A DNA stretch of 64,000 nucleotides from Nitrosospira sp. Nl5 (GTDB lineage Bacteria; Pseudomonadota; Gammaproteobacteria; Burkholderiales; Nitrosomonadaceae): the NCBI RefSeq assembly GCF_900102495.1, contig NZ_FMVQ01000001.1:124001-188000 (forward strand), in the 5' to 3' direction. The position numbers and the translations under genes were made by a program. Within the stretch, counting starts at the first letter, position 1. Each line of letters opens with the position of its first letter. The notes under the pieces were generated by a model. The model ran no database searches. It was not told where the DNA came from and worked only from the letters and a program-made list of their open reading frames with translations. Of the stretch, positions 1-7,382 are shown in pieces.

Positions 1-490
1 GCAACAGGCCGGGTTCGGGTTCTCCGGCCATGTCTTCATAAGCGACATCCTCACCCTCGATGGTCTGGGGCGCCGTCGACGACGCGGTGGAGTATTCCAG
101 CAACGAACTTTTCAGCCTGTCCCGCTCGGCTGTCCTGTCGGTTTTATCCTGACGCAGCTTTTCCATCAAAGCGGGGTCTCGGTCCTTTTCCTTCTTTTTC
201 TCTTCCGCCGCCAGTGCATTATTGGCAGCGGTAAGCTGCTCCTCGGCTCCCCTGAGCTTTGCCTTGATATCCTTCACTTCCGGGGAATCGCCAGAATCCG
301 GCGCAGCAACAGTGTTCTGCAGCGCCCCCATGGCGGCCACGGGATCATAAAACTCATTCGCTTCCGGACAGTAAATTGTATCGGGAACCAAGCCAATAAA
401 CGCCACCGTATTGGTTCCTACCCCTGTGATTGGCTGGCGTGCAGAAGGCACTTCTTCCACATAAACGCCCGGACTCAGATAATTTGCCAT
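1..490 (-). CDS. Contractile tail sheath protein, N-terminal part (eCIS); cut by window edge
   Basis: Reading the minus strand from the ATG at 490 gives an open frame to the window edge, about 163 residues. It begins MANYLSPGVYVEEVPSARQP; the SPGVYVEEV motif near the N-terminus is the hallmark of contractile phage-tail and eCIS sheath proteins. A GAAAAGGGG Shine-Dalgarno lies just upstream. After about residue 65 comes an unusual, strongly charged, probably coiled-coil stretch (KDIKAKLRGAEEQL to DRLKSSLLEY) not expected in a minimal sheath. The rest of the protein lies outside the window. With the two genes upstream on the same strand it forms an extracellular contractile injection system operon. 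The sheath assembles around the inner tube and contracts to drive it into a target. Family assignment is firm; the eCIS rather than prophage setting is inferred from the DUF4255 neighbour. Confidence 0.85.
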   Translation of the reverse strand, partial: MANYLSPGVYVEEVPSARQPITGVGTNTVAFIGLVPDTIYCPEANEFYDPVAAMGALQNTVAAPDSGDSPEVKDIKAKLRGAEEQLTAANNALAAEEKKKEKDRDPALMEKLRQDKTDRTAERDRLKSSLLEYSTASSTAPQTIEGEDVAYEDMAGEPEPGLL

Positions 491-610
491 TGCGCATCCC
501 CTTTTCATTAATGATCGTAAATTTGTTCCGTCGAAGCCGTCATTTGCTCCAGGAAACACCGTCTCTCATCGCTTAAACTATGGCCAGCGTTACACTTGCG
601 AGTGTTACGT

Positions 611-1033
611 TTACTGCTTTAGAACAAGCTCTATCCCGTATCCTTCCATTGGTGCCTGATCTTTCGTACGTTTCTTCCGTGCGCCCCCGGCAACCGTGGC
701 AGGCGTAGCCGACTTTTCCGCCTTGCCCCCGGAGGATGCGTCAACAGCGCGTACGGTATATTTCCCATCGGGACAATCCAGGAAGAAAAATATGCCATCG
801 GCGCGCGACTCGATTTGTCCCGGTTCACCGCAAGGGTGAGGCGCATCCGGAGCATCTGTTGCTCCTCGACGCGCTTGCGCGCGGCCAGCCGGCATGCCCG
901 GTTTCTGTGATTGTTTCGATTCAGCCGAAATGCCGATCTGAACACCTGGCATTGGCTTGCCCTCGGTATCGACGGTTCGGCCGCAAATACTTACGCGATG
1001 ACTCACGATTTCCCAGCTTGTCCATGCACTCAT
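611..1033 (-). CDS. Carboxypeptidase-regulatory-like domain protein of the eCIS operon
   Basis: This 140-residue protein has a beta-sandwich-like pattern. An opening strand, VSICGRTVDTEGKPMPGVQI, matches the 'GRVVDxxGxPLPGVxV' signature of CarboxypepD_reg/Peptidase_M14NE-type domains. A Ser/Ala/Pro-rich linker follows, and then DGIFFFLDCPDGKYTVRAVD, which resembles the second half of such a domain. The C-terminus (GGARKKRTKD...GIELVLKQ) is basic and then hydrophobic. Its start overlaps the end of the upstream DUF4255 gene by 4 bases (ATGA), which implies translational coupling, and the sheath gene follows 121 bases downstream. Such domains occur in eCIS loci as accessory structural or adhesion modules. 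A specific role (spike decoration, baseplate) cannot be read from the sequence. Confidence 0.7.
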   Translation of the reverse strand: MSAWTSWEIVSHRVSICGRTVDTEGKPMPGVQIGISAESKQSQKPGMPAGRAQARRGATDAPDAPHPCGEPGQIESRADGIFFFLDCPDGKYTVRAVDASSGGKAEKSATPATVAGGARKKRTKDQAPMEGYGIELVLKQ

Positions 1034-1629
1034 GAGTTCGCTCCTGTCTGCATGCGAAACTTGAGTATTTTTTCGGTGACAAGATCTACCGTCTCTGGCC
1101 GCGCGACATCCACGGCCAGTGTGACGGTATAGTTGAGCGCAGCCTTCGGCTTACCGCCCAGTGCCTGCCAGAATTCCCCGAGGCTTTGCAAGCGCCCCGG
1201 CTGGAGAGAGCTGACGGGCAGGGGTAAATCCTGATCCGTGAGGCTGCCTTGCAGTACATCCTGCGGGATGGTCCGGTAGCGCAGCAGTGCCTGAATGACA
1301 TTTCCCAGCAGACGATGCTCATCTTCGGAAGGGTTGGTAACGCTCTGGCTGGGCCATGCGGTAATCAGGTACGAAATATCAATTCGCACCGGGGCGGCGG
1401 TACGGGTGGCGGTTCCATCAGATCGCCGGTCCAGATATACCTCGTTACTTCGAAGCTCCATATTCTCCCGAATGTCATACAGAAAGAGATCGATGGCGGG
1501 CAGGGTCACGGAAGACGGAGGAAACTGATTGTCTGGTGCGCCGAAACTGACTTGCACCTGCTCAGCCAGCCCCTTTGGGAGCTCGCGTTTCAATAGAGCA
1601 GCCAGCGTTTCGTCCAGATCGTTAATCAT
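1030..1629 (-). CDS. DUF4255 (Pvc16-type) eCIS protein
   Basis: 199 residues, beginning MINDLDETLAALLKRELP. The pattern 'IxDLDxTLxxLL', then FGAPDNQF, then PAIDLFLYDIRENMELR, and later an ISYLITAW strand followed by EDEHRLLGNVIQALL is characteristic of DUF4255/Pvc16_N. This family is named from the Photorhabdus virulence cassette, where the protein caps or terminates the contractile tail. In Pvc-type loci it is a structural gene near the sheath and tube genes, as here. It is the first clear gene of the minus-strand operon. It overlaps the next gene by four bases, and a small unassigned frame ends six bases before its ATG. Confidence 0.85.
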   Translation of the reverse strand: MINDLDETLAALLKRELPKGLAEQVQVSFGAPDNQFPPSSVTLPAIDLFLYDIRENMELRSNEVYLDRRSDGTATRTAAPVRIDISYLITAWPSQSVTNPSEDEHRLLGNVIQALLRYRTIPQDVLQGSLTDQDLPLPVSSLQPGRLQSLGEFWQALGGKPKAALNYTVTLAVDVARPETVDLVTEKILKFRMQTGANS

Positions 1630-1635
1630 GATTGC

Positions 1636-1875
1636 TTACCGTTTCTGCATCGGCTGGCGTAAAAGCATAATGCCATACCCCCGCAATGACTCGTTCTCCC
1701 GAAAAATTTCCCGAGCAGACAACGCACCGGTACCTTTACGCCGTCGTGGTTTCTCCCATACACTCCCGCGCTGGGCATCTTTACCCGCATTTACTGCCAT
1801 GCAACTTCCATGCCAGTGTTTTTGGAGAAGATATCGCGTTGAATCAATGGCTTGATCAAAGCTGTTTGAGGGCAA
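1636..1875 (-). CDS. Small unassigned ORF upstream of the eCIS genes
   Basis: An open frame of 79 codons ends six bases before the DUF4255 start, so its stop codon (TAA inside GGTAAG) overlaps the only Shine-Dalgarno-like sequence of that gene. The product is basic with no recognised motif (GKDAQRGSVWEKPRRRKG in the middle). It has no obvious ribosome-binding site of its own. It could be a leader peptide coupled to the eCIS operon or simply a chance frame in the leader. Only the close spacing supports it. Confidence 0.25.
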   Translation of the reverse strand: MPSNSFDQAIDSTRYLLQKHWHGSCMAVNAGKDAQRGSVWEKPRRRKGTGALSAREIFRENESLRGYGIMLLRQPMQKR

Positions 1876-2382
1876 TGGGTCACTTTTCTCTTCGGAACTG
1901 CGATCGTCCGAAGCGATAATCCGGGATTGATTGCAAGCTCAAGTACCTGGAATCATTAGCTTATATTTTTGTTGGGTTGTTTCTAACCCAGGGTGGGTCG
2001 GAACGAAAAGTCTGTTTCCTGGAAAATACTTTCATTCCAAAGATTGGCGGGACTTTTTCAACCTGCGGTTTCGCTGTGAACACTACGAGCAGGAAATATA
2101 TTCGGGAGGGTACTGGAACAATGGGTTGACTTCGACCCAGTGGGGGTATTTTCTGATCTTTCTTTAACTTAATGAAACAAAACGGATAAATGGAAAGCCC
2201 TAATAGAGGCCGCGCCTTATTTGACTGAGCGACCCAACCACTCGCATGATAGGCAGAAGTAAGTAGTGGCTGATTCAACGATGTTTTATTTTTTTGATAT
2301 TACCGGCACGGAATTTGCTGGAGAAGTCACTGCATGACACCAATTCGTGGCATGCATCAAAGCTCTGTGTGCAGGGGGAAAG
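1876..2382. other. Divergent intergenic region between eCIS and signalling genes
   Basis: About 500 bases separate the divergent operons. No convincing coding frame is seen. Frames on both strands are short and lack recognisable protein character. A regulatory region controlling both directions is expected here, but no clear sigma-70 promoter or operator could be picked out by eye. Confidence 0.4.
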
Positions 2383-4011
2383 ATGTGTCCACTATCAAAA
2401 TTAAGATCCTGTTCAGGGGCCACTACTGGTCCGATGGCTGATGCGATGGGTCCGGATTACGCGCAGGATTCATCAAAAACGGTCGCGACATGGCTCACAG
2501 CGGTGGTCATTTCCGTCCTCATGTGGAGCGTCGCCCATGCAAGCGAGATCCAGGTTTTTTCGGTCAAAGAGAATCCCGCTGGTACCGTCGTTGCGACCAC
2601 CGGCGTCTTTGCGGAAACCACTCCGAGCGCATCTGCGTTTCAACTCCGGTTCGATGACAAGCTCGCGATTCGGGCCAACGAGGTTAAATCCGCGCCATCC
2701 TTTGCACCTGAGATATCGGTGATTCTTTGCGTCGACCAAAGCGGTTCCATGGGCCCCTCTGGCATCAAACAAATTCAGGAGGCGCTTAGGAGCGTTTTGG
2801 CCAAATCGGAACTGCAATTGAACCTCGCCTTATGGGCGTTTGACACAGAAGTCAGGAAGCTTCGCGGCTTTTCCAAAAATACTGCACAGATGGCAAAAGG
2901 CATTGGCGAGATCGGTGTTAAATCTGCACGGGATAGTAAAACCAAGCTGTACGAAGCCATCGAACTCGGTCTTTCCGAGTTGCGGAGCCATGATGACAAC
3001 GATCTGAAGCGCCTGATCGTCATTACCGATGGTAAGGATGACGGCAGCAGCATCACCGACCAGGTGATCGCAAGCAAGGCCAACGCCAAGGGGATTACCA
3101 TCTACGCGGTCGGGTTTGGCAATGTTACGGACGAAGATTCGGAATTGCTTGCACGCCTGACGAAAAACACGGGTGGCTACTTTATTCCTGCCGGCAACAC
3201 GCAGGAACTGACTCGCGCACTCCATCAATTACTCAATTTACCTGCGCCCCGCGTGTTTAACGTCTCGTTCCATTACAATGTATCGGGAGACGGGCGCCAA
3301 GTAGATTCCGCGCAACTGGAGTTTACACCCGAGGGGAAGGCGCCGGTGTTGCGAACGATGGTGTACGGGCTTTCAGCGCCCAGCGTTGCCAGTCCGCCAG
3401 GAACAGCGCCAACCCCGAATGGATCTGGGGACAAGTGGACGGTTAATCTGCTGTCGATCGATTTCGACCTCAGGCTCCTGTCGGCAATTCTGATTGGCAT
3501 CGTTGTACTCCTTGTCATCGTGGCAATGAAGCGTCCTCCGCCACCGTCACCCCCACCTCCTCCCCCGCCGCCGCCGCCTCCCCCCCGACCTTCAAAACGT
3601 GCGCGCACCTCCGTAGGTTTTGCGTTCCCGGCACCCGCCCAGGGGCGCCCCACAGCGATTCTGCATTGTCTTAGTGGACCCGCGAGAGGGCTACAGTATC
3701 CTATTGAGCAGACGATCTATCGCATCGGCTCGGGTGAGTCAAATGATTTGCAATTGAGCGATGATTATCTTTCGCACAAGCACGCCAGCATAAGATATGA
3801 CGACGGCAACCTCTATCTGAGCGACAGCGGATCGCGCAATGGAACTTTTCTGAATGATATGCGGCTCGACCAGACAGCCAAGGCACTTACCCCGGGGGAC
3901 CGTATTCGGGTTGGAAAATCGATGCTCGAGCTAGTTGCGACGGATGAGGATCGTGGAGTCAGACAAGCCAGGCAATACGACGCCGATGGGGGAGAGCAAC
4001 TGGTTCCGTAA
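2383..4011 (+). CDS. Membrane VWA-FHA signalling protein
   Basis: 542 residues. The start is taken at ATG 2383 because GGGGGA lies just before it; an in-frame GTG at 2347 is less likely. Domains in order: a signal anchor (about 35-53, WLTAVVISVLMWSVAHA); a von Willebrand A domain with the MIDAS motif D118-x-S120-x-S122 (DQSGSM) and VITDGKDDG; a second membrane span (about 364-381, LLSAILIGIVVLLVIVAM); a cytoplasmic run of some 16 prolines broken by one serine (385-402); and a C-terminal FHA domain (about 430-515) with RIGSGESND and SRNGTFLND phosphothreonine-pocket motifs. The topology suggests a periplasmic metal-dependent ligand sensor linked to a cytoplasmic phosphothreonine reader. The PP2C, FHA and Ser/Thr kinase genes downstream fit this. 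The ligand is unknown. Confidence 0.85.
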   Translation: MCPLSKLRSCSGATTGPMADAMGPDYAQDSSKTVATWLTAVVISVLMWSVAHASEIQVFSVKENPAGTVVATTGVFAETTPSASAFQLRFDDKLAIRANEVKSAPSFAPEISVILCVDQSGSMGPSGIKQIQEALRSVLAKSELQLNLALWAFDTEVRKLRGFSKNTAQMAKGIGEIGVKSARDSKTKLYEAIELGLSELRSHDDNDLKRLIVITDGKDDGSSITDQVIASKANAKGITIYAVGFGNVTDEDSELLARLTKNTGGYFIPAGNTQELTRALHQLLNLPAPRVFNVSFHYNVSGDGRQVDSAQLEFTPEGKAPVLRTMVYGLSAPSVASPPGTAPTPNGSGDKWTVNLLSIDFDLRLLSAILIGIVVLLVIVAMKRPPPPSPPPPPPPPPPPPRPSKRARTSVGFAFPAPAQGRPTAILHCLSGPARGLQYPIEQTIYRIGSGESNDLQLSDDYLSHKHASIRYDDGNLYLSDSGSRNGTFLNDMRLDQTAKALTPGDRIRVGKSMLELVATDEDRGVRQARQYDADGGEQLVP

Positions 4012-4068
4012 TTCTGGCATACAGCGGATCAAACGACTGTACTGGATACCAAGAGGGATACCAAGATT

Positions 4069-5034
4069 GTGAAACAGCCAATTGCAAGCCAATTGTCGGT
4101 AGGTGCCCGTTCCGAAACAGGGTACGTCCGGAACGAGAACCAGGACAGGATGGGTTGCGTGAGAGCCGCTTTCGGCGACGTGTATATTGTGTCGGACGGC
4201 ATGGGAGGTCATCGGGGCGGGGCGCTCGCAGCCGAACTGACAGTCCAGGCACTAACGCAAGGCCTGTCTCATATTCGTTCGGTTGCTGGAATACCTGCAG
4301 AAACAAAACGTGCCTTCGAAGAGGCGAACAGGACGGTCTATGAGCAGGGGCACTCGGGAGCAATGGAAACTCGAGGCATGGGCGCCACAGCCGTCGTACT
4401 GCTGGTGGCAGGGTCGAGGGCCATAGTCGCCCATGTGGGGGATAGCCGTGCCTATCTATTTGCTCGGCGTGAACTGCGTCAGTTGACCAAAGATCATAGC
4501 CGCGTTCAGCGCTTGGTGGATGCGGGAATGTTAACAGCCGCCGAGGCCATGTCGCACCCTGATGCGAGTCTACTGGAACGAGCAATGGGCACTTCACTGG
4601 ACGTAACGGTGGATATTTCCCCATGGATACCACTGCATGCGGGTGATCAGGTTCTTCTGTGTTCGGATGGGCTTCATGGCTATGTTGCCGATAGCGAGAT
4701 CGGCACCATCCTGGGTCAGGACGCGACAGTGCAGGAATTGACGGACCAGCTTGTCAATCGCGCCTTGCAGAAAGGCGGGGAAGATAACATAACCGTTCAG
4801 TTGATCGAATACGGGCGTCGGCGCAAACGCGGGTGGCCGCAGGTTATTAGCCGTTTTGCCATCGTTTTTCCGATCGCTCTGGGTGTTCCGGCGGGGGAAT
4901 ACAGGAGGGTTGGAGAGGAGTCCGGGGTACAGATAGCCCGGGTTGACAAGTTGCCTGTCTACCGAGTCGGAGAGCGCCACCCACGCCGGTATAGCGAAAC
5001 ACGATGCGTATTAGATACCGTAAACACTGCATAA
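4069..5034 (+). CDS. PP2C-family protein serine/threonine phosphatase
   Basis: 321 residues from a GTG at 4069, preceded by AAGAGGGA. All metal-binding PP2C motifs are visible: RNENQDR (about 22-28), SDGMGGHRGG (about 42-51), GDSRAYL, CSDGLHGY and GGEDNITV. A complete catalytic domain therefore ends near residue 245. A further 75 residues follow: a basic RRRKR stretch, a short hydrophobic run (FAIVFPIALGVPA) and an unrelated tail. Most PP2C proteins of such modules end at the catalytic domain or with a proper membrane span, so the tail may derive from an old frameshift. The enzyme would remove phosphates placed by the kinase encoded at 8642-9964, resetting the FHA-dependent switch. Confidence 0.9.
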   Translation: MKQPIASQLSVGARSETGYVRNENQDRMGCVRAAFGDVYIVSDGMGGHRGGALAAELTVQALTQGLSHIRSVAGIPAETKRAFEEANRTVYEQGHSGAMETRGMGATAVVLLVAGSRAIVAHVGDSRAYLFARRELRQLTKDHSRVQRLVDAGMLTAAEAMSHPDASLLERAMGTSLDVTVDISPWIPLHAGDQVLLCSDGLHGYVADSEIGTILGQDATVQELTDQLVNRALQKGGEDNITVQLIEYGRRRKRGWPQVISRFAIVFPIALGVPAGEYRRVGEESGVQIARVDKLPVYRVGERHPRRYSETRCVLDTVNTA

Positions 5035-5051
5035 ACCAGAGGTCATTGCTA

Positions 5052-5828
5052 ATGAACGACAAATCGAAGCAGAGCGACATTTCCAAATGGTGGAAACAGA
5101 TTGTCGGAAGCAGTGCCTCGGACACCCGTGTTTGCGAAAAGGGGCATCCGATGGACCCGAATTGGAAAACCTGTGCCTATTGCGATGCCGAGGCTCGTGC
5201 CCATCAAAAAACCGCTCACGAACCTGATGAGATCGAATCAAGCCAATCTACGCAAAGGAGCATCACCATGGAAAGGAGAACTACACAGATAGACAATGGA
5301 GAATCAGGCGAAGGACGGGGTGCGACAAAGTTTGAGACATCAGCCGGCGTGTCCCCCCCGAGAGAAAAACCCGAGACGCGCCTCCAAACCGGGAAATCAG
5401 ATACGAGTCAGAGAAAACTTACCGGCGTGCTGGTTACATTCAACTGGAGGCCACAGGGTAAATTATTTCCCCTTTATGAAGGACGCAATGTTATCGGTTC
5501 CGGTTCCGAGGAGACGTGCGACATTTACATTTCCAACAGAACTGACGAGATGATATCCAAGGAGCATGCCGTCATCCTCTGCCGCGCCGGGAGAGACGAA
5601 CTGCATGACATGCTCAGCACCAATGGGACTTTTCTCAATGAGAAGTATGTTGAAAGAGACGGCGCTGATCTGGTTGACGGCGCATTAATCAAAACCGGAG
5701 CGACCGTGTTTGAGTTCAGGAAATTTACCAGTGGCGGCGACCGGGCGCCTGAAAGTGACAAGGCCAGATACTACGAAAGTGAAGGGGATATCCGGAGAAC
5801 TCGCTCTCCAGGAGAAACCGAGATTTGA
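5052..5828 (+). CDS. FHA-domain protein with N-terminal zinc ribbon
   Basis: 258 residues from ATG 5052, preceded by AGAGGT; an in-frame ATG at 5004 would overlap the phosphatase gene. Near residues 30-60 the pattern C-E-K-G-H then C-A-Y-C (CEKGHPMDPNWKTCAYC) is a small zinc ribbon. A polar, Thr-rich linker follows (RSITMERRTTQI), a plausible phosphorylation site region. The C-terminal half is an FHA domain with NVIGSGSEETCDI, SKEHAVI and LSTNGTFLNE. It is probably a soluble adaptor that is phosphorylated on threonine by the nearby kinase and binds phosphothreonine partners, as Fha proteins do in type VI secretion posttranslational control. The partner is unknown; an eCIS or lipoprotein target is a guess from location. 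Confidence 0.85.
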   Translation: MNDKSKQSDISKWWKQIVGSSASDTRVCEKGHPMDPNWKTCAYCDAEARAHQKTAHEPDEIESSQSTQRSITMERRTTQIDNGESGEGRGATKFETSAGVSPPREKPETRLQTGKSDTSQRKLTGVLVTFNWRPQGKLFPLYEGRNVIGSGSEETCDIYISNRTDEMISKEHAVILCRAGRDELHDMLSTNGTFLNEKYVERDGADLVDGALIKTGATVFEFRKFTSGGDRAPESDKARYYESEGDIRRTRSPGETEI

Positions 5829-5891
5829 CGCGGGTACGATTCGCAGCGGGAGAACTGTCTTCCCTGTTCCACGGATCTTGCGGAAAGGTTA

Positions 5892-6130
5892 TTAACCTAA
5901 ATCCGGTAGTTGACCGCTCATTTAATAAATCATCGTTATGGTTATAACGATATTTCGTATTATTTTACTCTCATCTTGCGGGTGAGGCCGCTACGGGATG
6001 AATTGCACAATTTTTGCGGTACATGGCAGCGTTGCAACTCCTTGGAATAATCATTCCCGCATCGTTGCGCCTTGCCCTGTACCCCAAAAACCGCACAATT
6101 CACCCCGCCCAACTACCGGATTTAGGTTAA
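5892..6130. mobile_element. MITE-like palindromic mini-element, copy 1
   Basis: A 239-bp element bounded by a perfect 21-bp terminal inverted repeat: TTAACCTAAATCCGG... at 5892-5912 and ...CCGGATTTAGGTTAA at 6110-6130. Its inner half (about 6000-6105) is itself a long imperfect palindrome (AATTGCACAATTTTTGCGGTACA against its complement in CCCTGTACCCCAAAAACCGC). It contains no coding frame. A diverged copy with the same ends and the same core phrase (GTTGCAACTCCTTGGAAT) lies at 39199-39440. The structure fits a non-autonomous miniature inverted-repeat element. Its right end stops 13 bases before the next start codon. Confidence 0.8.
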
Positions 6131-6143
6131 TGGAAGAAGCATC

Positions 6144-6797
6144 ATGAAGATAATCGCCGCAATGCTACTTTTAACCCTCATAACAGGGTGCAGCACAGTA
6201 GGCGGAACCCGGGGGAGTTCGGGAATGGCCGCGCTTGAATGCGGCGCTATCGGGGCGGGACTTGCCACCGCAATATGTTTGGCAGCGGGCGGTAGCGCCG
6301 CGGCATGCGCGGGTTCCGCCGCGGGTGGCGGCCTTCTTGGCGCAGGGGTCTGCTATACCTACGCCGAAAAATATGAGAAACGCCGCCAGGAACTCGCCGG
6401 TAAAGAGAATGATGTGGATGCGCGACTGAAGTATGTACGCGGACTCAATGAAGATTCAGAAAAATTGAATCAGGAACTGAACACCCGCGTTGCCCAGATC
6501 TCCAAGCGCACGGATACGATTGTCGCGCAGATTAATCAAGGCACCATTTCCCAGCAGGAGCTGGTAAAAGAAAGGGAGGCATTGCTCAAGGCGGAGAATG
6601 CGGCGAAAGACCAGGTTGCGCTTGAAAAAGCCGCATTGGAGGACATGAAGCGTTTTCAGGCCGAGCAAGCGCGCAAGACCAGTGCGGATAGCGCGGCGCA
6701 TGCCGAACTGGATGCCGAAATCAGGAAACAGGAACATCTGCTCGCCGAGACACGAAGGGCCACCAGCGCGCTTGCTTCCCAGCGCCAGAGAATATAG
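6144..6797 (+). CDS. Lipoprotein with glycine-rich segment and long coiled coil
   Basis: 217 residues with a GGAAG ribosome-binding site seven bases upstream of ATG 6144. The N-terminus (MKIIAAMLLLTLITGCSTVG) is a lipoprotein signal with lipobox ITGC. A Gly/Ala-rich hydrophobic stretch follows (residues about 30-72, GAGLATAICLAAGG...GGGLLGAGVCY), similar to glycine-zipper segments that insert in membranes. The rest (about 75-217) is a charged helical coiled coil (EKRRQELAGKENDVDARL...). Probably anchored in the outer or inner membrane facing the periplasm, with a rod of about 140 residues. It stands between the FHA gene and a second coiled-coil lipoprotein, so it may be an envelope partner of the signalling module. 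No named family was recognised. Confidence 0.75.
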   Translation: MKIIAAMLLLTLITGCSTVGGTRGSSGMAALECGAIGAGLATAICLAAGGSAAACAGSAAGGGLLGAGVCYTYAEKYEKRRQELAGKENDVDARLKYVRGLNEDSEKLNQELNTRVAQISKRTDTIVAQINQGTISQQELVKEREALLKAENAAKDQVALEKAALEDMKRFQAEQARKTSADSAAHAELDAEIRKQEHLLAETRRATSALASQRQRI

Positions 6798-6841
6798 ACC
6801 AACCAAGCCGGAATAAGGAATACAAGCAACATAGGGAACAT

Positions 6842-6919
6842 AAGGAATATAAGGAATATAAGGAATATAAGGAATATAAGGAATATAAGGAATATAAGGA
6901 ATATAAGGAATATAAGGAA
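6842..6919 (+). repeat. Tandem 9-bp repeat array (AAGGAATAT x 8 plus partial)
   Basis: Eight perfect head-to-tail copies of AAGGAATAT (6842-6913) and a ninth partial copy AAGGAA. Degenerate related units (ATAAGGAATAC, ATAGGGAAC) precede them from about 6813. The last AAGGA serves as the Shine-Dalgarno of the ATG at 6924. Every unit therefore carries a ribosome-binding-like core. Confidence 0.95.
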
Positions 6920-6923
6920 CAGG

Positions 6924-7370
6924 ATGGTGGCAGACATCAGATCAATGGCAATGCTGGCGGTTTTAACGTCCGCGCTGTGCGCATGCACTGTTATGCAGCT
7001 CAAAAAAGATGTGGAGCAAGATGAAGCACGCGTAGTGGGCAAGGAAGGCGAACTCAAAACCGAAGAAGCGCGGCAGGCTCAGCTACGCGGGGAAATCGCC
7101 CGGTTACAGGAGGATTTGTCGAACCGGCAAGTATCGCTGGACGATCTGCAGTCGCGACTGGCACAACTGCTGCGGGCAAATGCGAATACGCCGGATGTCA
7201 CCCAGGAACAGCGAGCGCTCAAGCAGCGGCGAGAAGTGAAATTGAAGGCGCATCAGAAGGAACTGGTCAAGATCCAGCAGAGCGACGAGACCATCACGGA
7301 AAAGAAAAAAAAGCTGGAGCACCTCAAGGAAGAAATCAGGAAATCCCTGAATCTTCTGATGCACTCCTGA
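6924..7370 (+). CDS. Small coiled-coil lipoprotein
   Basis: 148 residues. The ATG at 6924 follows AAGGAACAGG from the repeat array. A second in-frame ATG at 6945 is possible. The N-terminus (SMAMLAVLTSALCACTVMQ) has a lipobox-like LCAC with the acceptor cysteine near residue 21. Everything after it is a charged, heptad-like helix (DVEQDEARVVGKEGELK... to HLKEEIRKSLNLLMHS), so it is almost certainly a coiled coil. It resembles its upstream neighbour in design but lacks the glycine-rich segment. The S41 protease gene starts 12 bases downstream, so the two are likely co-translated. It may be an adaptor or substrate of that protease. No family recognised. Confidence 0.7.
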   Translation: MVADIRSMAMLAVLTSALCACTVMQLKKDVEQDEARVVGKEGELKTEEARQAQLRGEIARLQEDLSNRQVSLDDLQSRLAQLLRANANTPDVTQEQRALKQRREVKLKAHQKELVKIQQSDETITEKKKKLEHLKEEIRKSLNLLMHS

Positions 7371-7382
7371 TAACGTGCCGGC

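Noticed and set aside
3273-3653. Minus-strand glycine-rich frame
   Set aside because: It is the shadow of the polyproline tract of the VWA-FHA gene.
6842-6919. Short regular repeats considered as CRISPR
   Set aside because: Unit is 9 bp, no spacers, no cas genes.
6656-7057. Minus-strand frame with a run of FLIFLI repeats
   Set aside because: It is the antisense reading of the 9-bp tandem repeat and the coiled-coil genes on the plus strand.
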